A stretch of 27,795 nt of DNA from Roseburia sp. CAG:303. Its GTDB lineage: Bacteria > Bacillota > Clostridia > Lachnospirales > Lachnospiraceae. Where the stretch lies: assembly GCA_000437755.1 (NCBI GenBank), contig FR900114.1:1-27795 (forward strand), in the 5' to 3' direction. Positions 1 through 7,801 of the stretch are shown piece after piece; the first letter of the stretch is position 1, and the number at the start of each line of letters is the position of its first letter. A model generated the notes under the pieces. That model saw nothing but the letters and a program-made list of their open reading frames with translations. It ran no database searches and was not told where the DNA came from. The position numbers were made by a program, and so were the translations under genes.

Positions 1-1
1 A

Positions 2-31
2 AATTATGAGTTTCGCAATTAACTATATATA
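2..31 (-). repeat. Diverged copy of the edge motif, upstream of cas1
   Basis: On the plus strand this contains GTTTCGCAATTA (10-21), the reverse complement of the TAATTGCGAAAC core also present at 25709-25733 and 27771-27795. Aligned over 30 bases with the right-edge copy, about 24 positions agree. It lies 22 bases before the cas1 start. It could be a degenerate terminal CRISPR repeat or a shared regulatory site. The flank beyond the edge is not visible, so only the similarity is certain. Confidence 0.45.
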
Positions 32-52
32 GCATAAGATGGAAGGAGAGAA

Positions 53-1045
53 ATGGGAGATAGTTTGTACATATATAATCCTGGAAAATTGAGCAGAAAG
101 GATAATACACTGCAGTTTGTAACTGATAATGGAGATAAGCGTGACTTGCCGGTTGAACGGGTTAGGGATATTTATGTGATGTCAGAAATGCAGTTTAACA
201 CAAGTTTAATAAATTTGTTGTCAAAAAATGGGATTGCAGTACATTTTTTTAATTACTATAATTTTTATACTGGAAGTTTTTATCCAAGAGAACAGTTATT
301 ATCTGGAAATTTATTAATTCATCAGACAAAACATTATACTGATCCTGACAAAAGAATGATAATTGCCAGAAAATTTGTGCAGGGGGCTGCTTCAAATATT
401 TATCGGAATCTGAGGTACTATAACGGACGGGGAAAAGATGTAAAAGAGATTATGGATGATATTGACGTTTATCGTATCAATATAGATAAGGCAAAGACTA
501 TTCAGGAACTGATGGGATATGAAGGAAATATCAGGAAACGATATTATGATGCATGGCCTGTCATTATAAATCAGGAAATAGAGTTTGAAAAAAGGGTTAT
601 GCATCCGCCTGATAATATGATGAACAGCCTGATATCCTATGTTAATTCCATGATATATACCAAGGTACTTACAGAGATGTATCAGACGCAGATAAATCCT
701 ACGATTAGTTATTTGCATGAACCCGGGGAGCGAAGATTTTCACTGAGTCTGGATATTGCAGAGATATTTAAGCCATTAATAGGGGACAGACTGATTTTTT
801 CCCTATTAAATAAAAATCAGATAACAGAAAAGAGTTTTACAAAAGATTTGAATTTTTTGCATTTAGAAAAAAATGCATCCCAGTTAATTGCCAGCGAACT
901 GGAGAAAAAAATGAATACAACAATTAAACATAAAGATTTGGGCAGAGAGGTTTCTTACAGATACTTGATGCGTTTAGAAGTTTATAAACTGATAAAACAT
1001 ATTCTGGGTGAAAAGGATTATGAACCGTTTGAGATGTGGTGGTAA
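53..1045 (+). CDS. cas1: CRISPR-associated endonuclease Cas1, type I-B-like
   Basis: Cas1 is the integrase that, with Cas2, inserts new spacers into CRISPR arrays. The 330-residue length and local signatures match the I-B (HMARI-type) group: an N-terminal beta domain with the HFFNYYxFYTGSFYPRE stretch (about 64-80), then the helical catalytic domain. Likely metal ligands are E157 (LMGYEGNIR), H222 (YLHEPGERRFS) and D234 (LDIAEIFKP), all present, so the protein looks active. A good GGAGAG ribosome site precedes the ATG. cas2 follows immediately. No cas3, cas4, cas5-8 or cas6 lies in the window; they may be to the left or absent. The repeat-like motif at 2-31 sits directly upstream. Confidence 0.96.
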   Translation: MGDSLYIYNPGKLSRKDNTLQFVTDNGDKRDLPVERVRDIYVMSEMQFNTSLINLLSKNGIAVHFFNYYNFYTGSFYPREQLLSGNLLIHQTKHYTDPDKRMIIARKFVQGAASNIYRNLRYYNGRGKDVKEIMDDIDVYRINIDKAKTIQELMGYEGNIRKRYYDAWPVIINQEIEFEKRVMHPPDNMMNSLISYVNSMIYTKVLTEMYQTQINPTISYLHEPGERRFSLSLDIAEIFKPLIGDRLIFSLLNKNQITEKSFTKDLNFLHLEKNASQLIASELEKKMNTTIKHKDLGREVSYRYLMRLEVYKLIKHILGEKDYEPFEMWW

Positions 1046-1051
1046 GTGAAA

Positions 1052-1330
1052 ATGTATATTATTTTAGTGTATGATATTGTTATGGATGAAGAGGGAAAAA
1101 AGATACTTCCTAAAGTTTTTAAGATATGCAAAAAATATCTTTCACATATTCAGAACTCGGTGTTTGAAGGCGAGTTAAAAAAGTCACAGATAAAAAGTCT
1201 TGAGATAGAATTGAAGAATATTATTAGAAAAGACAAAGATTCATTAATAGTATTTTCATCAGAGACTTCTAAATGGATGAAAAAAGAATATTGGGGAAAA
1301 AAAGAGGACAAAACCTCATTTTTTCTGTGA
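1052..1330 (+). CDS. cas2: CRISPR-associated protein Cas2
   Basis: Cas2 is the small ferredoxin-fold dimer that bridges two Cas1 dimers in the spacer integration complex. The start MYIILVYDI, with the conserved acidic residue D8 after the first strand, is the Cas2 signature; the 92-residue length is normal. A GTG six bases earlier (1046) is in frame, but the ATG fits the family N-terminus better. It begins 6 bases after the cas1 stop, so the two are cotranscribed. A bidirectional hairpin terminator follows. No CRISPR array follows cas2, which is unlike the usual I-B order. Confidence 0.94.
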   Translation: MYIILVYDIVMDEEGKKILPKVFKICKKYLSHIQNSVFEGELKKSQIKSLEIELKNIIRKDKDSLIVFSSETSKWMKKEYWGKKEDKTSFFL

Positions 1331-1350
1331 ATTCATAATAGTTATATGAA

Positions 1351-1384
1351 AAAGGACCTGTATCATTTCTGGTACAGGTCCTTT
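1351..1384. terminator. Bidirectional terminator between cas2 and sstT
   Basis: Perfect 12-bp arms (1351-1362 and 1373-1384, AAAGGACCTGTA) enclose a 10-base loop, with A-rich left and T-rich right ends. It lies between two converging genes and can end both transcripts. Confidence 0.85.
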
Positions 1385-1388
1385 CCAA

Positions 1389-2615
1389 CTAATAAATCCT
1401 CATCTTTTTTCCGTCTTTGCTCCATTCACGGAATTCTGCCGTGGCAGATAATAAAAGATCAGAAGATGAATTCAAAGCTGTTTCCATGGAATCCTGGATA
1501 ACACCGATGATAAAGCCGATGCCAACGACCTGCATGGCAATGTCGTTTGGAATATTAAATAAGGAACATGCCATTGGGATTAAAAGCAGTGATCCTCCTG
1601 CTACACCGGAAGCACCGCAGGCTGACAGGGTTGCCAGAAGACTTAAAATAATTGCGGTAGGAAAACTTACTTCGATTCCCAGGGTGTGGACTGCGGCAAG
1701 TGTCATGACTGTGATGGTGATGGCCGCTCCGTTCATATTAATGGTTGCTCCGAGAGGAATGGTAACGGAGTAAGTATTTTTGTCCAGTTTCAGTTCTTCG
1801 CAGATTTTCATATTGACCGGAATATTTGCAGCAGAGCTGCGGGTAAAAAATGCGGTTATAGCACTGTCTTTCAGACATTTCAGAATCAATGGAAATGGAT
1901 TCTGGCGGATGCATAAGAAAACCAGAAGCGGATTGGTTACAAAGTAAATAAATAACATACAGCCAATCAGTAATGCCAGAAGCTTTCCGTATTCCGTAAA
2001 AATAGAGAGTCCGTTTTCAGTAATGGCACTGTAGACAAGTCCTAAAATACCAAAGGGTGCAAAGCTGATAATCCATGTGACTACTTTGGAAATTGCAGAA
2101 GAAATATCGCTGAATACTTTTTTGGTTGGTTCGCCTGCGACACGAAGACCAAAACCGAGCAGTACTGCCCAGGCAAGGATTCCGATATAATTTGCATTTG
2201 CAAGGGAATCAACAGGATTTGCAACAATGTTTAACAATAAGGTATTAAAGACATCCGTGATGCTCTGCGGTGCGGACATATCAGCAGCAGTATTCTGCAA
2301 AGTCAGTGTTACCGGGAATAAAAAGCTTGCAATAACCGCAATGACAGCGGCGAGCAGGGTGCTGAACAGATACAGAAAAATAACCGTCCGTATAATACCG
2401 CCGTGACTCTGGCCTGCATGGCACAAAGAACTGATTACCAGAAAGAATACCAGCAAAGGGGCGATTCCTTTCAGGGCATTGACAAAGATTGTACCGAGCA
2501 GTGAAATAGCGGAAGCATCTGGAAAAACCAGAGCGAGTATGATACCCAGCAGAAGTCCTCCCAGTATACGATAAATGATATTAATGCTGTTCCATTGTCT
2601 GAATAAATTTTTCAT
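1389..2615 (-). CDS. sstT: Serine/threonine:Na+ symporter SstT
   Basis: A sodium-coupled uptake carrier for L-serine and L-threonine of the DAACS (glutamate/aspartate:cation symporter) family, in the cytoplasmic membrane. The 408-residue protein follows SstT closely along its whole length: LLGTIFVNALKGIAPLLVF near residue 40, FFTRSSAANIPVNM, the substrate-site stretch PLGATINMNGAAITI, SACGASGVAGGSLLLIP, and GVIQDSMETALNSSSD near the end. The start has an AAGGAGAACC ribosome site at 2621-2630. It appears monocistronic, between the hairpin at 2654-2686 and the terminator at 1351-1384. Confidence 0.95.
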   Translation of the reverse strand: MKNLFRQWNSINIIYRILGGLLLGIILALVFPDASAISLLGTIFVNALKGIAPLLVFFLVISSLCHAGQSHGGIIRTVIFLYLFSTLLAAVIAVIASFLFPVTLTLQNTAADMSAPQSITDVFNTLLLNIVANPVDSLANANYIGILAWAVLLGFGLRVAGEPTKKVFSDISSAISKVVTWIISFAPFGILGLVYSAITENGLSIFTEYGKLLALLIGCMLFIYFVTNPLLVFLCIRQNPFPLILKCLKDSAITAFFTRSSAANIPVNMKICEELKLDKNTYSVTIPLGATINMNGAAITITVMTLAAVHTLGIEVSFPTAIILSLLATLSACGASGVAGGSLLLIPMACSLFNIPNDIAMQVVGIGFIIGVIQDSMETALNSSSDLLLSATAEFREWSKDGKKMRIY

Positions 2616-2653
2616 AAAAAGGTTCTCCTTTGTGAACAGATGTAGATACGATA

Positions 2654-2686
2654 AAACCAGAGAATACAGTTCGTATCTCTGGCTTT
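2654..2686 (-). terminator. Hairpin between the GntP-permease gene and sstT
   Basis: Read on the minus strand, CCAGAGATAC and GTATTCTCTGG pair with one bulge and are followed by TTTTA. It lies 67 bases after the permease stop and before the sstT ribosome site. It could end the kinase-permease transcript or act as a leader element for sstT. Confidence 0.55.
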
Positions 2687-2752
2687 AACCAACGATTAAT
2701 TCTACACCCGGGCGGGTAAAAATGCAAGAAAAAAATCAAATAGATTGTGTTT

Positions 2753-4003
2753 TTATACCAGGTATAAAATGGTGGATAAGATGGTACTGGCAAGTCCGAC
2801 GCAGGCCTCATATGGGATTAGTTTCATACGTTCTTTCATCTGCATATTTACAGAACCTCCGGTTGCATGGAAGAAAGATCCGTGGGGCATGGAATCAATG
2901 ACGGTAGCACCGCTGTGAACCATTGCACCGGCGGATACGGCATCTACACCACTGGATATCAGTGTGGATGCGAAAGTCTGTGAAGCGATGGTAGCACCGG
3001 CAGTTGTGGAGGCGGTAGCACCTGCCATCAGGATACCGGAAATCGGGGCTAACAGGAAGGCAGGAAGGTTTCCGGCTTCCAGCAGGGAAATCATGTCAAA
3101 CTGCAGATTGGAAGCTTTGATAATGCCGGCCAGAGTACCGGTTCCGATTAACAGAATCGAAACTCCGATTACTTTACTGAGTCCGAATTCGGTGTAGGAT
3201 TTGATATTTTTGATCTGACCGGTTGCAAGCATACACAGGATTCCACCCGCCGGAAGTGCGATTAACGGGTCAATGGCTATCTGGAAGAGAGGACGCAGTG
3301 CCAGCAGGAGTATAACCAGAAGCGGCCCGGCGATAGCTGCAGTAAAAGAAGGAAGCTTTTTATGCCCGGATTTTTCCAGATCATTTTCGGAAATCATATC
3401 ATCGGATCTTTTGGTCAGGAAGGTGGCAAGTACGATTGTAACCAATAATGCACCGATTGCAGGCAGGATATTTTTCATCATAAGAGAAGTAAGGTCGATT
3501 TGAAAAGCTTCTGCGGTTGCGATAGTATTTGGATTCGGGGAAATGATATTCCCGGCCTTTCCACTGCCGATCATGGCGAGAAGAATGGATGGCTTATTGT
3601 ATCCGGCTCTTTTGGCAATGGCCATGGCGATTGGTGCAACCGTAATTACGGAAATATCCACAAAGACACCGACAGCACAGATAATCATGGTAGAAATAGC
3701 GATGGAAAGAATAGCGAAACGCTCGCCCATTTTCTTTACAATCATTTCAGCTATTTTTTCTGCGGAACCAGTTTTAATCAATGCACCTGCCAGAATACCG
3801 GAAGTAAGAATTCGCAGGACGGAAGACATCATGCTCTGGGCACCGGAAATCATGGTGTCTACGGTAACGGCAAGTCCGCCACCTCCAATGATGCCTCCAA
3901 TCAATGCACCTAAAACCAGGCTGTATACAGGGTGAAATTTCCGGATAATCAGAAAGATGGAAACAGCTAATCCAAAGATTGCACCGAAGGTTGTAAAGGT
4001 CAT
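2753..4003 (-). CDS. GntP-family permease, probably for glycerate
   Basis: A polytopic membrane carrier of the GntP (gluconate/glycerate:H+) family. The 416 residues show about 10-12 hydrophobic segments and family signatures such as GVFVDISVITVAPIA, GSGKAGNIISPNPNTIA and AGATASTTAGATIASQTF. The gene starts four bases inside the glycerate kinase gene (4000-4003), so the two are translationally coupled, and the kinase partner makes glycerate the likeliest substrate. Gluconate or another hydroxy acid is possible. Family assignment is firm; substrate is inferred from context. Confidence 0.88.
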   Translation of the reverse strand: MTFTTFGAIFGLAVSIFLIIRKFHPVYSLVLGALIGGIIGGGGLAVTVDTMISGAQSMMSSVLRILTSGILAGALIKTGSAEKIAEMIVKKMGERFAILSIAISTMIICAVGVFVDISVITVAPIAMAIAKRAGYNKPSILLAMIGSGKAGNIISPNPNTIATAEAFQIDLTSLMMKNILPAIGALLVTIVLATFLTKRSDDMISENDLEKSGHKKLPSFTAAIAGPLLVILLLALRPLFQIAIDPLIALPAGGILCMLATGQIKNIKSYTEFGLSKVIGVSILLIGTGTLAGIIKASNLQFDMISLLEAGNLPAFLLAPISGILMAGATASTTAGATIASQTFASTLISSGVDAVSAGAMVHSGATVIDSMPHGSFFHATGGSVNMQMKERMKLIPYEACVGLASTILSTILYLV

Positions 4004-5154
4004 AAGACAGCTCCTTTCACAAATGCGTGAATGACACGGAATACCTGTTCAGTGGTATGTGTCATATTATAACGGGCATTTTCCGTATCCATAGCTTCTT
4101 CGAGAGTCAGAATTCTGGGCAGGATGGGGAAAAATGCATCGATGCCTTCCTGATTGCAGGCAGCAGCATCTCTGGTAATACATCCGGAAAATGCAAGAAC
4201 CGGAATGTTGTATGTTTGGGCTATTCTGGCAACTCCGATGGGTGCTTTTCCCATTACTGTCTGTTCATCCAGCCGTCCTTCCCCGGTAATGACAACATCA
4301 GCGGATTTTATATAATCCTCCAGCCTGGTTTCTTCCAGTATGATTTTGATTCCGGATTCCAGAGTAGCATGGAGAAATGTCTGCAGTGCAAATCCAAGAC
4401 CGCCTGCCGCACCGGTGCCGGGATATTCCGGGTCTGCATCCGGGTAAGTGTTCTTTGCAAGGCTGGCATAGGATAAGAGCCATTTATCCATTTGTAAAAT
4501 CATGGCAGGACTGGCTCCTTTCTGTGGGCCGAAGATAGCACTGCAGCCCTGTTCGCCGCACAATGGATTGGTTACATCGCAGGCAATGCGGAAGGTGCAG
4601 TCTTTTAATTCCGGCATTACATGGATATCAGTAATCCGGGCAAGATGTTCCAGACCGGAAGCACCGAAGCAGACCGGTTTCCCATATTGATCCAGTATTC
4701 CAAAGCCGAGAGCCTGAAGCATTCCGATTCCACCGTCATTGGTAGAACTTCCGCCGATTCCGATGATAAAGTGGCGGCAGCCTTTTTCGATGGCATCACG
4801 GATCATTTCACCGACACCATAGGTAGTCGTAAGAAGCGGATTCCGTTCTTTTTCCGAGATCAGGGTAATACCGGCTGCAGAGGACATTTCGATAATGGCG
4901 GTCCGGCTTTCTTCCAGAATTCCATATACACTGTCAACAGGACGACCGAGCGGACCTGTGACACGGATTTTCTGAAGCCGTCCGCCACAGCCCATGGTCA
5001 GGGCATCTACAGTACCTTCACCGCCATCGGCCAGAGGACGGATCCGGATATCTGCATCCGGATAAACACGGCGGATTCCTGCTGCTGCACTTTCTCCAGC
5101 TTCCAGAGAAGTCATGCTTCCTTTGAATGAATCTATTGCGATTACAACTTTCAT
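4000..5154 (-). CDS. glxK: Glycerate kinase (GlxK/GarK family)
   Basis: Phosphorylates D-glycerate with ATP, feeding it into lower glycolysis. The 384 residues match the class of GlxK/GarK: start MKVVIAIDSFKGSMTS, then PLADGGEGTVDAL, GIGGSSTNDGGIGMLQALGF, IFGPQKGAS and VITGEGRLDEQTVMGKAP near residue 290. All regions are intact and the length is typical. It is the first gene of a two-gene operon with the GntP-type permease, giving uptake plus activation. A GAGGG ribosome site precedes the start. No dedicated regulator is adjacent; the divergent PadR gene is a different class. Confidence 0.94.
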   Translation of the reverse strand: MKVVIAIDSFKGSMTSLEAGESAAAGIRRVYPDADIRIRPLADGGEGTVDALTMGCGGRLQKIRVTGPLGRPVDSVYGILEESRTAIIEMSSAAGITLISEKERNPLLTTTYGVGEMIRDAIEKGCRHFIIGIGGSSTNDGGIGMLQALGFGILDQYGKPVCFGASGLEHLARITDIHVMPELKDCTFRIACDVTNPLCGEQGCSAIFGPQKGASPAMILQMDKWLLSYASLAKNTYPDADPEYPGTGAAGGLGFALQTFLHATLESGIKIILEETRLEDYIKSADVVITGEGRLDEQTVMGKAPIGVARIAQTYNIPVLAFSGCITRDAAACNQEGIDAFFPILPRILTLEEAMDTENARYNMTHTTEQVFRVIHAFVKGAVL

Positions 5155-5193
5155 AAGAAATCCCTCACTTTCTATATTTATTTTGATAAGCCT

Positions 5194-5202
5194 ATTATAG
5201 CA
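5194..5202 (-). promoter_or_regulatory. Extended -10 promoter of the glycerate operon
   Basis: On the minus strand TGCTATAAT (5202-5194) is a consensus extended -10, about 40 bases before the kinase start. No good -35 is seen, which is compatible with an extended -10 promoter. Confidence 0.5.
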
Positions 5203-5280
5203 ATCATTTAAAATAAGAAAATATTATTTTTGTATAGTATTGAAAAAAAAGAAAAAAATATACCATTTTTAAAAACTTTC

Positions 5281-5358
5281 TTGACAAAGGGAATTGTATA
5301 TGCTACCATGTCGATATCAGATATGTCGTATATCGACATATCTGATATCGACATGGTA
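5281..5358 (+). promoter_or_regulatory. padR promoter with a large palindromic operator
   Basis: TTGACA (5281-5286), 17 bases and TACCAT (5304-5309) preceded by TG form a sigma-A promoter. Starting at that -10, 5304-5328 and 5334-5358 are perfect 25-base inverted arms around a 5-base centre. Each arm holds two ATGTCG elements, and the centre has ATGT and ACAT nine bases apart, resembling PadR operators (ATGT-N8-ACAT). Placement over the -10 and transcription start argues for autorepression. The same DNA could form a stem in the mRNA leader. Confidence 0.8.
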
Positions 5359-5409
5359 AGAGTAACGGACAGAAAATTTTTGAAAAACGGAAAAGAAAGG
5401 AGGATGCAG

Positions 5410-5736
5410 ATGGAAGAAAAAATCCGTAAAAAGTATTGTCCTATGACAGAAACTACTTTTTACACGTTACTGGCATTGCTTTTACCCAATCATGGGTATG
5501 GCATTATGAAGTTTGTCAGGGAACTGACAGAGGATCGGGTGAAAATGGGAACAGGAACATTGTACACAATGCTTGGAAGACTCGTCGATGACGAGATGAT
5601 TTCCGTGGTCAGTGAAGAGGATGGCAAACGGACATACCAGATTACCGGTGAGGGAAGGGAACTGCTGCTTGCAGAGCAGGAGAGGCTAAAAAAGCAATGT
5701 GAAAATGGAGAAAGGATATTAGGTGAAAGATTATGA
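5410..5736 (+). CDS. PadR-family transcriptional repressor
   Basis: A 108-residue winged-helix regulator. Signatures are MTETTFYTLLALL, HGYGIMKFVRELT, KMGTGTLYTMLGRL (recognition-helix area) and the wing with DGKRTYQITGEGREL. An ATG at 5404 abuts the AAAGGAGG site (5396-5403), so the ATG at 5410, six bases away, is the better start; the open frame reaching back to 5230 runs through the operator and promoter and is not coding. The gene overlaps the DUF2812 gene by four bases. By family precedent it represses its own operon and releases it on an envelope or ligand cue; the ligand is unknown. Confidence 0.92.
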   Translation: MEEKIRKKYCPMTETTFYTLLALLLPNHGYGIMKFVRELTEDRVKMGTGTLYTMLGRLVDDEMISVVSEEDGKRTYQITGEGRELLLAEQERLKKQCENGERILGERL

Positions 5737-6794
5737 AGAAAACAAAATTTTTCCTGAGTGTATTAAAAGAACGTGACTGGCTGGAAGAGATGGCTGCAAA
5801 GGGTTATATATTGAAAAATATTACCATGGGGATGTGTTATGATTTTGAAGAAACAGAACCATGTGAGAAGGTATATGAAATCGAACGTTTTGCGGTCGGC
5901 ATGAGCGGAGAGGCAGACAAGGAAGAGTTGACGGCAAAAAGAAATGCACTGGATATTGCAGGACAGATGGGATGGCAGCCCGTTGCACATGATGAGTCCA
6001 TGAATTATTATTTTGTCAAGGATAAGGCAGGGGATGAAACCGATGAATTTTACAACGATGAGGAGAGCAGAAGGCGCAGGGCAGAACGTTATCGGAAAGC
6101 ATATGCCATCGATACACCGAAACAGCTTTTAGGAATGTTGCTTGGAATTACTGTAATTTATCTTCTGATATTTCTTATCTGCATGGATGATATCCGTGAT
6201 TTAAGCATATGGATGGGAATTTTTATCGTGGTTTCAATTTTGGAAGTTCTGGTTTCTTTTTACAGTATGAAAGCGGGAGAAATTATGTATCGTGATTTGG
6301 TTTTAAGCAGGCAGCAGTGGGAAGAGAAAAAGAAATATTCTGAGAAAAAAAGTTTTGGCAAGGCAGAAGAATTAATCGGATATTTGAACGGAAAGGACAG
6401 GGAAGGACTGGAGCTTGCAGGATGTAAGGAAGGATATTACCTGTTCCGTCCGACAAAAAAGCATTACCTGTATTATCTTGATACTTATGCAGCATTGGAA
6501 AAACGCAGAAAAGCGATGGGACAGAAGGTAAAGATCGACAAGAAAGACATCAGCGGAATGGGAACCAGCTGGCAGGAACAGAGTATGGAAGAAGCAGAAA
6601 AACAGGGGCTTGAAGTTGTCGGAATGTCGGAATATGGAACTTTGATTTATCGTAAAAATGCAGAAACCCCAGAGATTACATGGAATGAAAAGTTAAAAAG
6701 GACTGGTTTCGGAGATGCACAAAGATGTATCTATTATGTAGCCCTGGCAACGTTTATCGTAGGAGTGGCTGCAGGAATTCTGGCACAAATATAA
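5733..6794 (+). CDS. DUF2812 membrane protein, PadR partner
   Basis: A 353-residue protein of the DUF2812 family, which is regularly paired with PadR regulators in Firmicutes. Residues 1-95 match the domain (FFLSVLKERDWLEEMAAKGY near the start). Two hydrophobic helices lie near 133-151 and 157-175 and one at the C-terminus (about 328-350). A second DUF2812-like half may occur at 205-315 (LIGYLNGKDREGLELAGCKEGYY resembles the first half). The start overlaps the padR stop (ATGA), so both come from the operator-controlled promoter. Molecular role is unknown; an envelope-stress function is only a guess from the pairing. Confidence 0.85.
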   Translation: MKKTKFFLSVLKERDWLEEMAAKGYILKNITMGMCYDFEETEPCEKVYEIERFAVGMSGEADKEELTAKRNALDIAGQMGWQPVAHDESMNYYFVKDKAGDETDEFYNDEESRRRRAERYRKAYAIDTPKQLLGMLLGITVIYLLIFLICMDDIRDLSIWMGIFIVVSILEVLVSFYSMKAGEIMYRDLVLSRQQWEEKKKYSEKKSFGKAEELIGYLNGKDREGLELAGCKEGYYLFRPTKKHYLYYLDTYAALEKRRKAMGQKVKIDKKDISGMGTSWQEQSMEEAEKQGLEVVGMSEYGTLIYRKNAETPEITWNEKLKRTGFGDAQRCIYYVALATFIVGVAAGILAQI

Positions 6795-6883
6795 GATTCA
6801 CACAGTTGTTACATACAGAACATTTCTTTTTTAACAGTATAATGATATCAGGCTTAAAGTTTAAAAATACAGGAGGACAGAAT

Positions 6884-7063
6884 ATGTGTGCGAAGTGTCA
6901 GGCGATGCAGAATAGTTTTATGGGCAGGTATGGGGCTATTATACAGGCATATCAGAATGGAACGTATGAAGCGGGTAAGAATTACCGGCAGGATTCCGGG
7001 GAATGTGAAGAATATAAGAGAAAGATGCAAAGCCGGAGTGCCGGAAACGCAGGGGAGGATTAA
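6884..7063 (+). CDS. Small CxxC protein, unknown
   Basis: A 59-residue ORF starting MCAKCQAMQNSFMGRYGAI, with an AGGAGG site seven bases before the ATG and a TATAAT -10-like hexamer at 6838-6843. The CxxC at residues 2-5 and a lone later Cys could bind metal or be redox active; the C-terminal half is polar and charged. It ends one base before the alkyltransferase gene, so the pair is cotranscribed. A longer frame covering 6888-7063 in another register is the upstream extension of the next gene and lacks a ribosome site. No family recognised. Confidence 0.6.
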   Translation: MCAKCQAMQNSFMGRYGAIIQAYQNGTYEAGKNYRQDSGECEEYKRKMQSRSAGNAGED

Positions 7064-7064
7064 T

Positions 7065-7691
7065 ATGCAGACAAGGGAAGAAGCATTGGAATATGCGCTT
7101 TCGTTTAAGAATACTTATAAAGATACACCGTTCCGGGATCTGAACTGGCAGCTGGTAAGGCTCAAAGGAAGTAAAAAGGCATTTTTGTGGACTTATGAAA
7201 TGGATGGTTATATCAGGCTGAATGTCAAGGTGGATCCGGAATGGAGAGATTACCTGCGGGGTGCATATGCAGCGGTTCAGCCGGGTTATCATCAGAATAA
7301 GGAACACTGGACTACCGTGATTCTGGATGGTACAGTGCCGGATCAGGTGGTCAGGGATATGATAGCGGAAAGTTATGAACTGCTTTCAGACAGTCCGACG
7401 AAGAGAATTTATGAAGCGGTAAAAAAGATACCGGAAGGATCGGTGGCTACCTACGGGCAGGTGGCAGCCATGGCCGGAAACAGCAAAATGGCAAGAGCGG
7501 TGGGAAATGCACTGCATCATAACCCGCAGCCGGGAATTATTCCATGCCACAGGGTTGTAAATGCCAAAGGGGAACTGGCAGGTGCATTTGCTTTTGGCGG
7601 GGAAAATGTGCAGGCGAAGCTTTTGCAGGCAGAAGGGGTGGAAGTAAAAAATGGAAAAGTGAATTTAAAAATATACGGAATTTCAGGATGA
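7065..7691 (+). CDS. MmcQ/YjbR domain fused to O6-alkylguanine-DNA alkyltransferase
   Basis: A 208-residue two-domain protein. Residues 1-108 are MmcQ/YjbR-like (LWTYEMDGYIRLNVKVDPEW, YHQNKEHWTTVILDG, IAESYELL), a small DNA-binding-like fold of unknown role. Residues 110-195 are the alkyltransferase DNA-binding/catalytic domain: GSVATYGQVAAMAG, ARAVGNALHHNP and IPCHRVV with catalytic C161, followed by GGENVQAKLLQAEGV. The Cys is retained, so it should transfer alkyl groups from O6-alkylguanine to itself, unlike ATL proteins with Trp there. The usual N-terminal Ada/Ogt ribonuclease-like domain is replaced by MmcQ. GGGAGG lies just before the ATG. It is coupled to the CxxC ORF. Confidence 0.9.
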   Translation: MQTREEALEYALSFKNTYKDTPFRDLNWQLVRLKGSKKAFLWTYEMDGYIRLNVKVDPEWRDYLRGAYAAVQPGYHQNKEHWTTVILDGTVPDQVVRDMIAESYELLSDSPTKRIYEAVKKIPEGSVATYGQVAAMAGNSKMARAVGNALHHNPQPGIIPCHRVVNAKGELAGAFAFGGENVQAKLLQAEGVEVKNGKVNLKIYGISG

Positions 7692-7801
7692 GGAAACACG
7701 GAAAGCTTTCCGGGATCATCCGTTACATATGGCACACAGGGAGCATTGTAAGGATTTGGTAACCGGAAGGCTGTGCGGGGATATCCGTGCATAAAAGGAC
7801 A

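Noticed and set aside
1346..1390. CRISPR array directly after cas2
   Set aside because: Only a single hairpin terminator is present; no repeated unit with spacers occurs.
5230..5409. N-terminal extension of the PadR protein
   Set aside because: It would translate the promoter and the palindromic operator; the AAAGGAGG site points to the ATG at 5410.
7699..7712. Perfect 14-bp palindrome CGGAAAGCTTTCCG after the alkyltransferase gene
   Set aside because: It has no loop or T run, so it is a poor terminator, and nothing nearby supports an operator.
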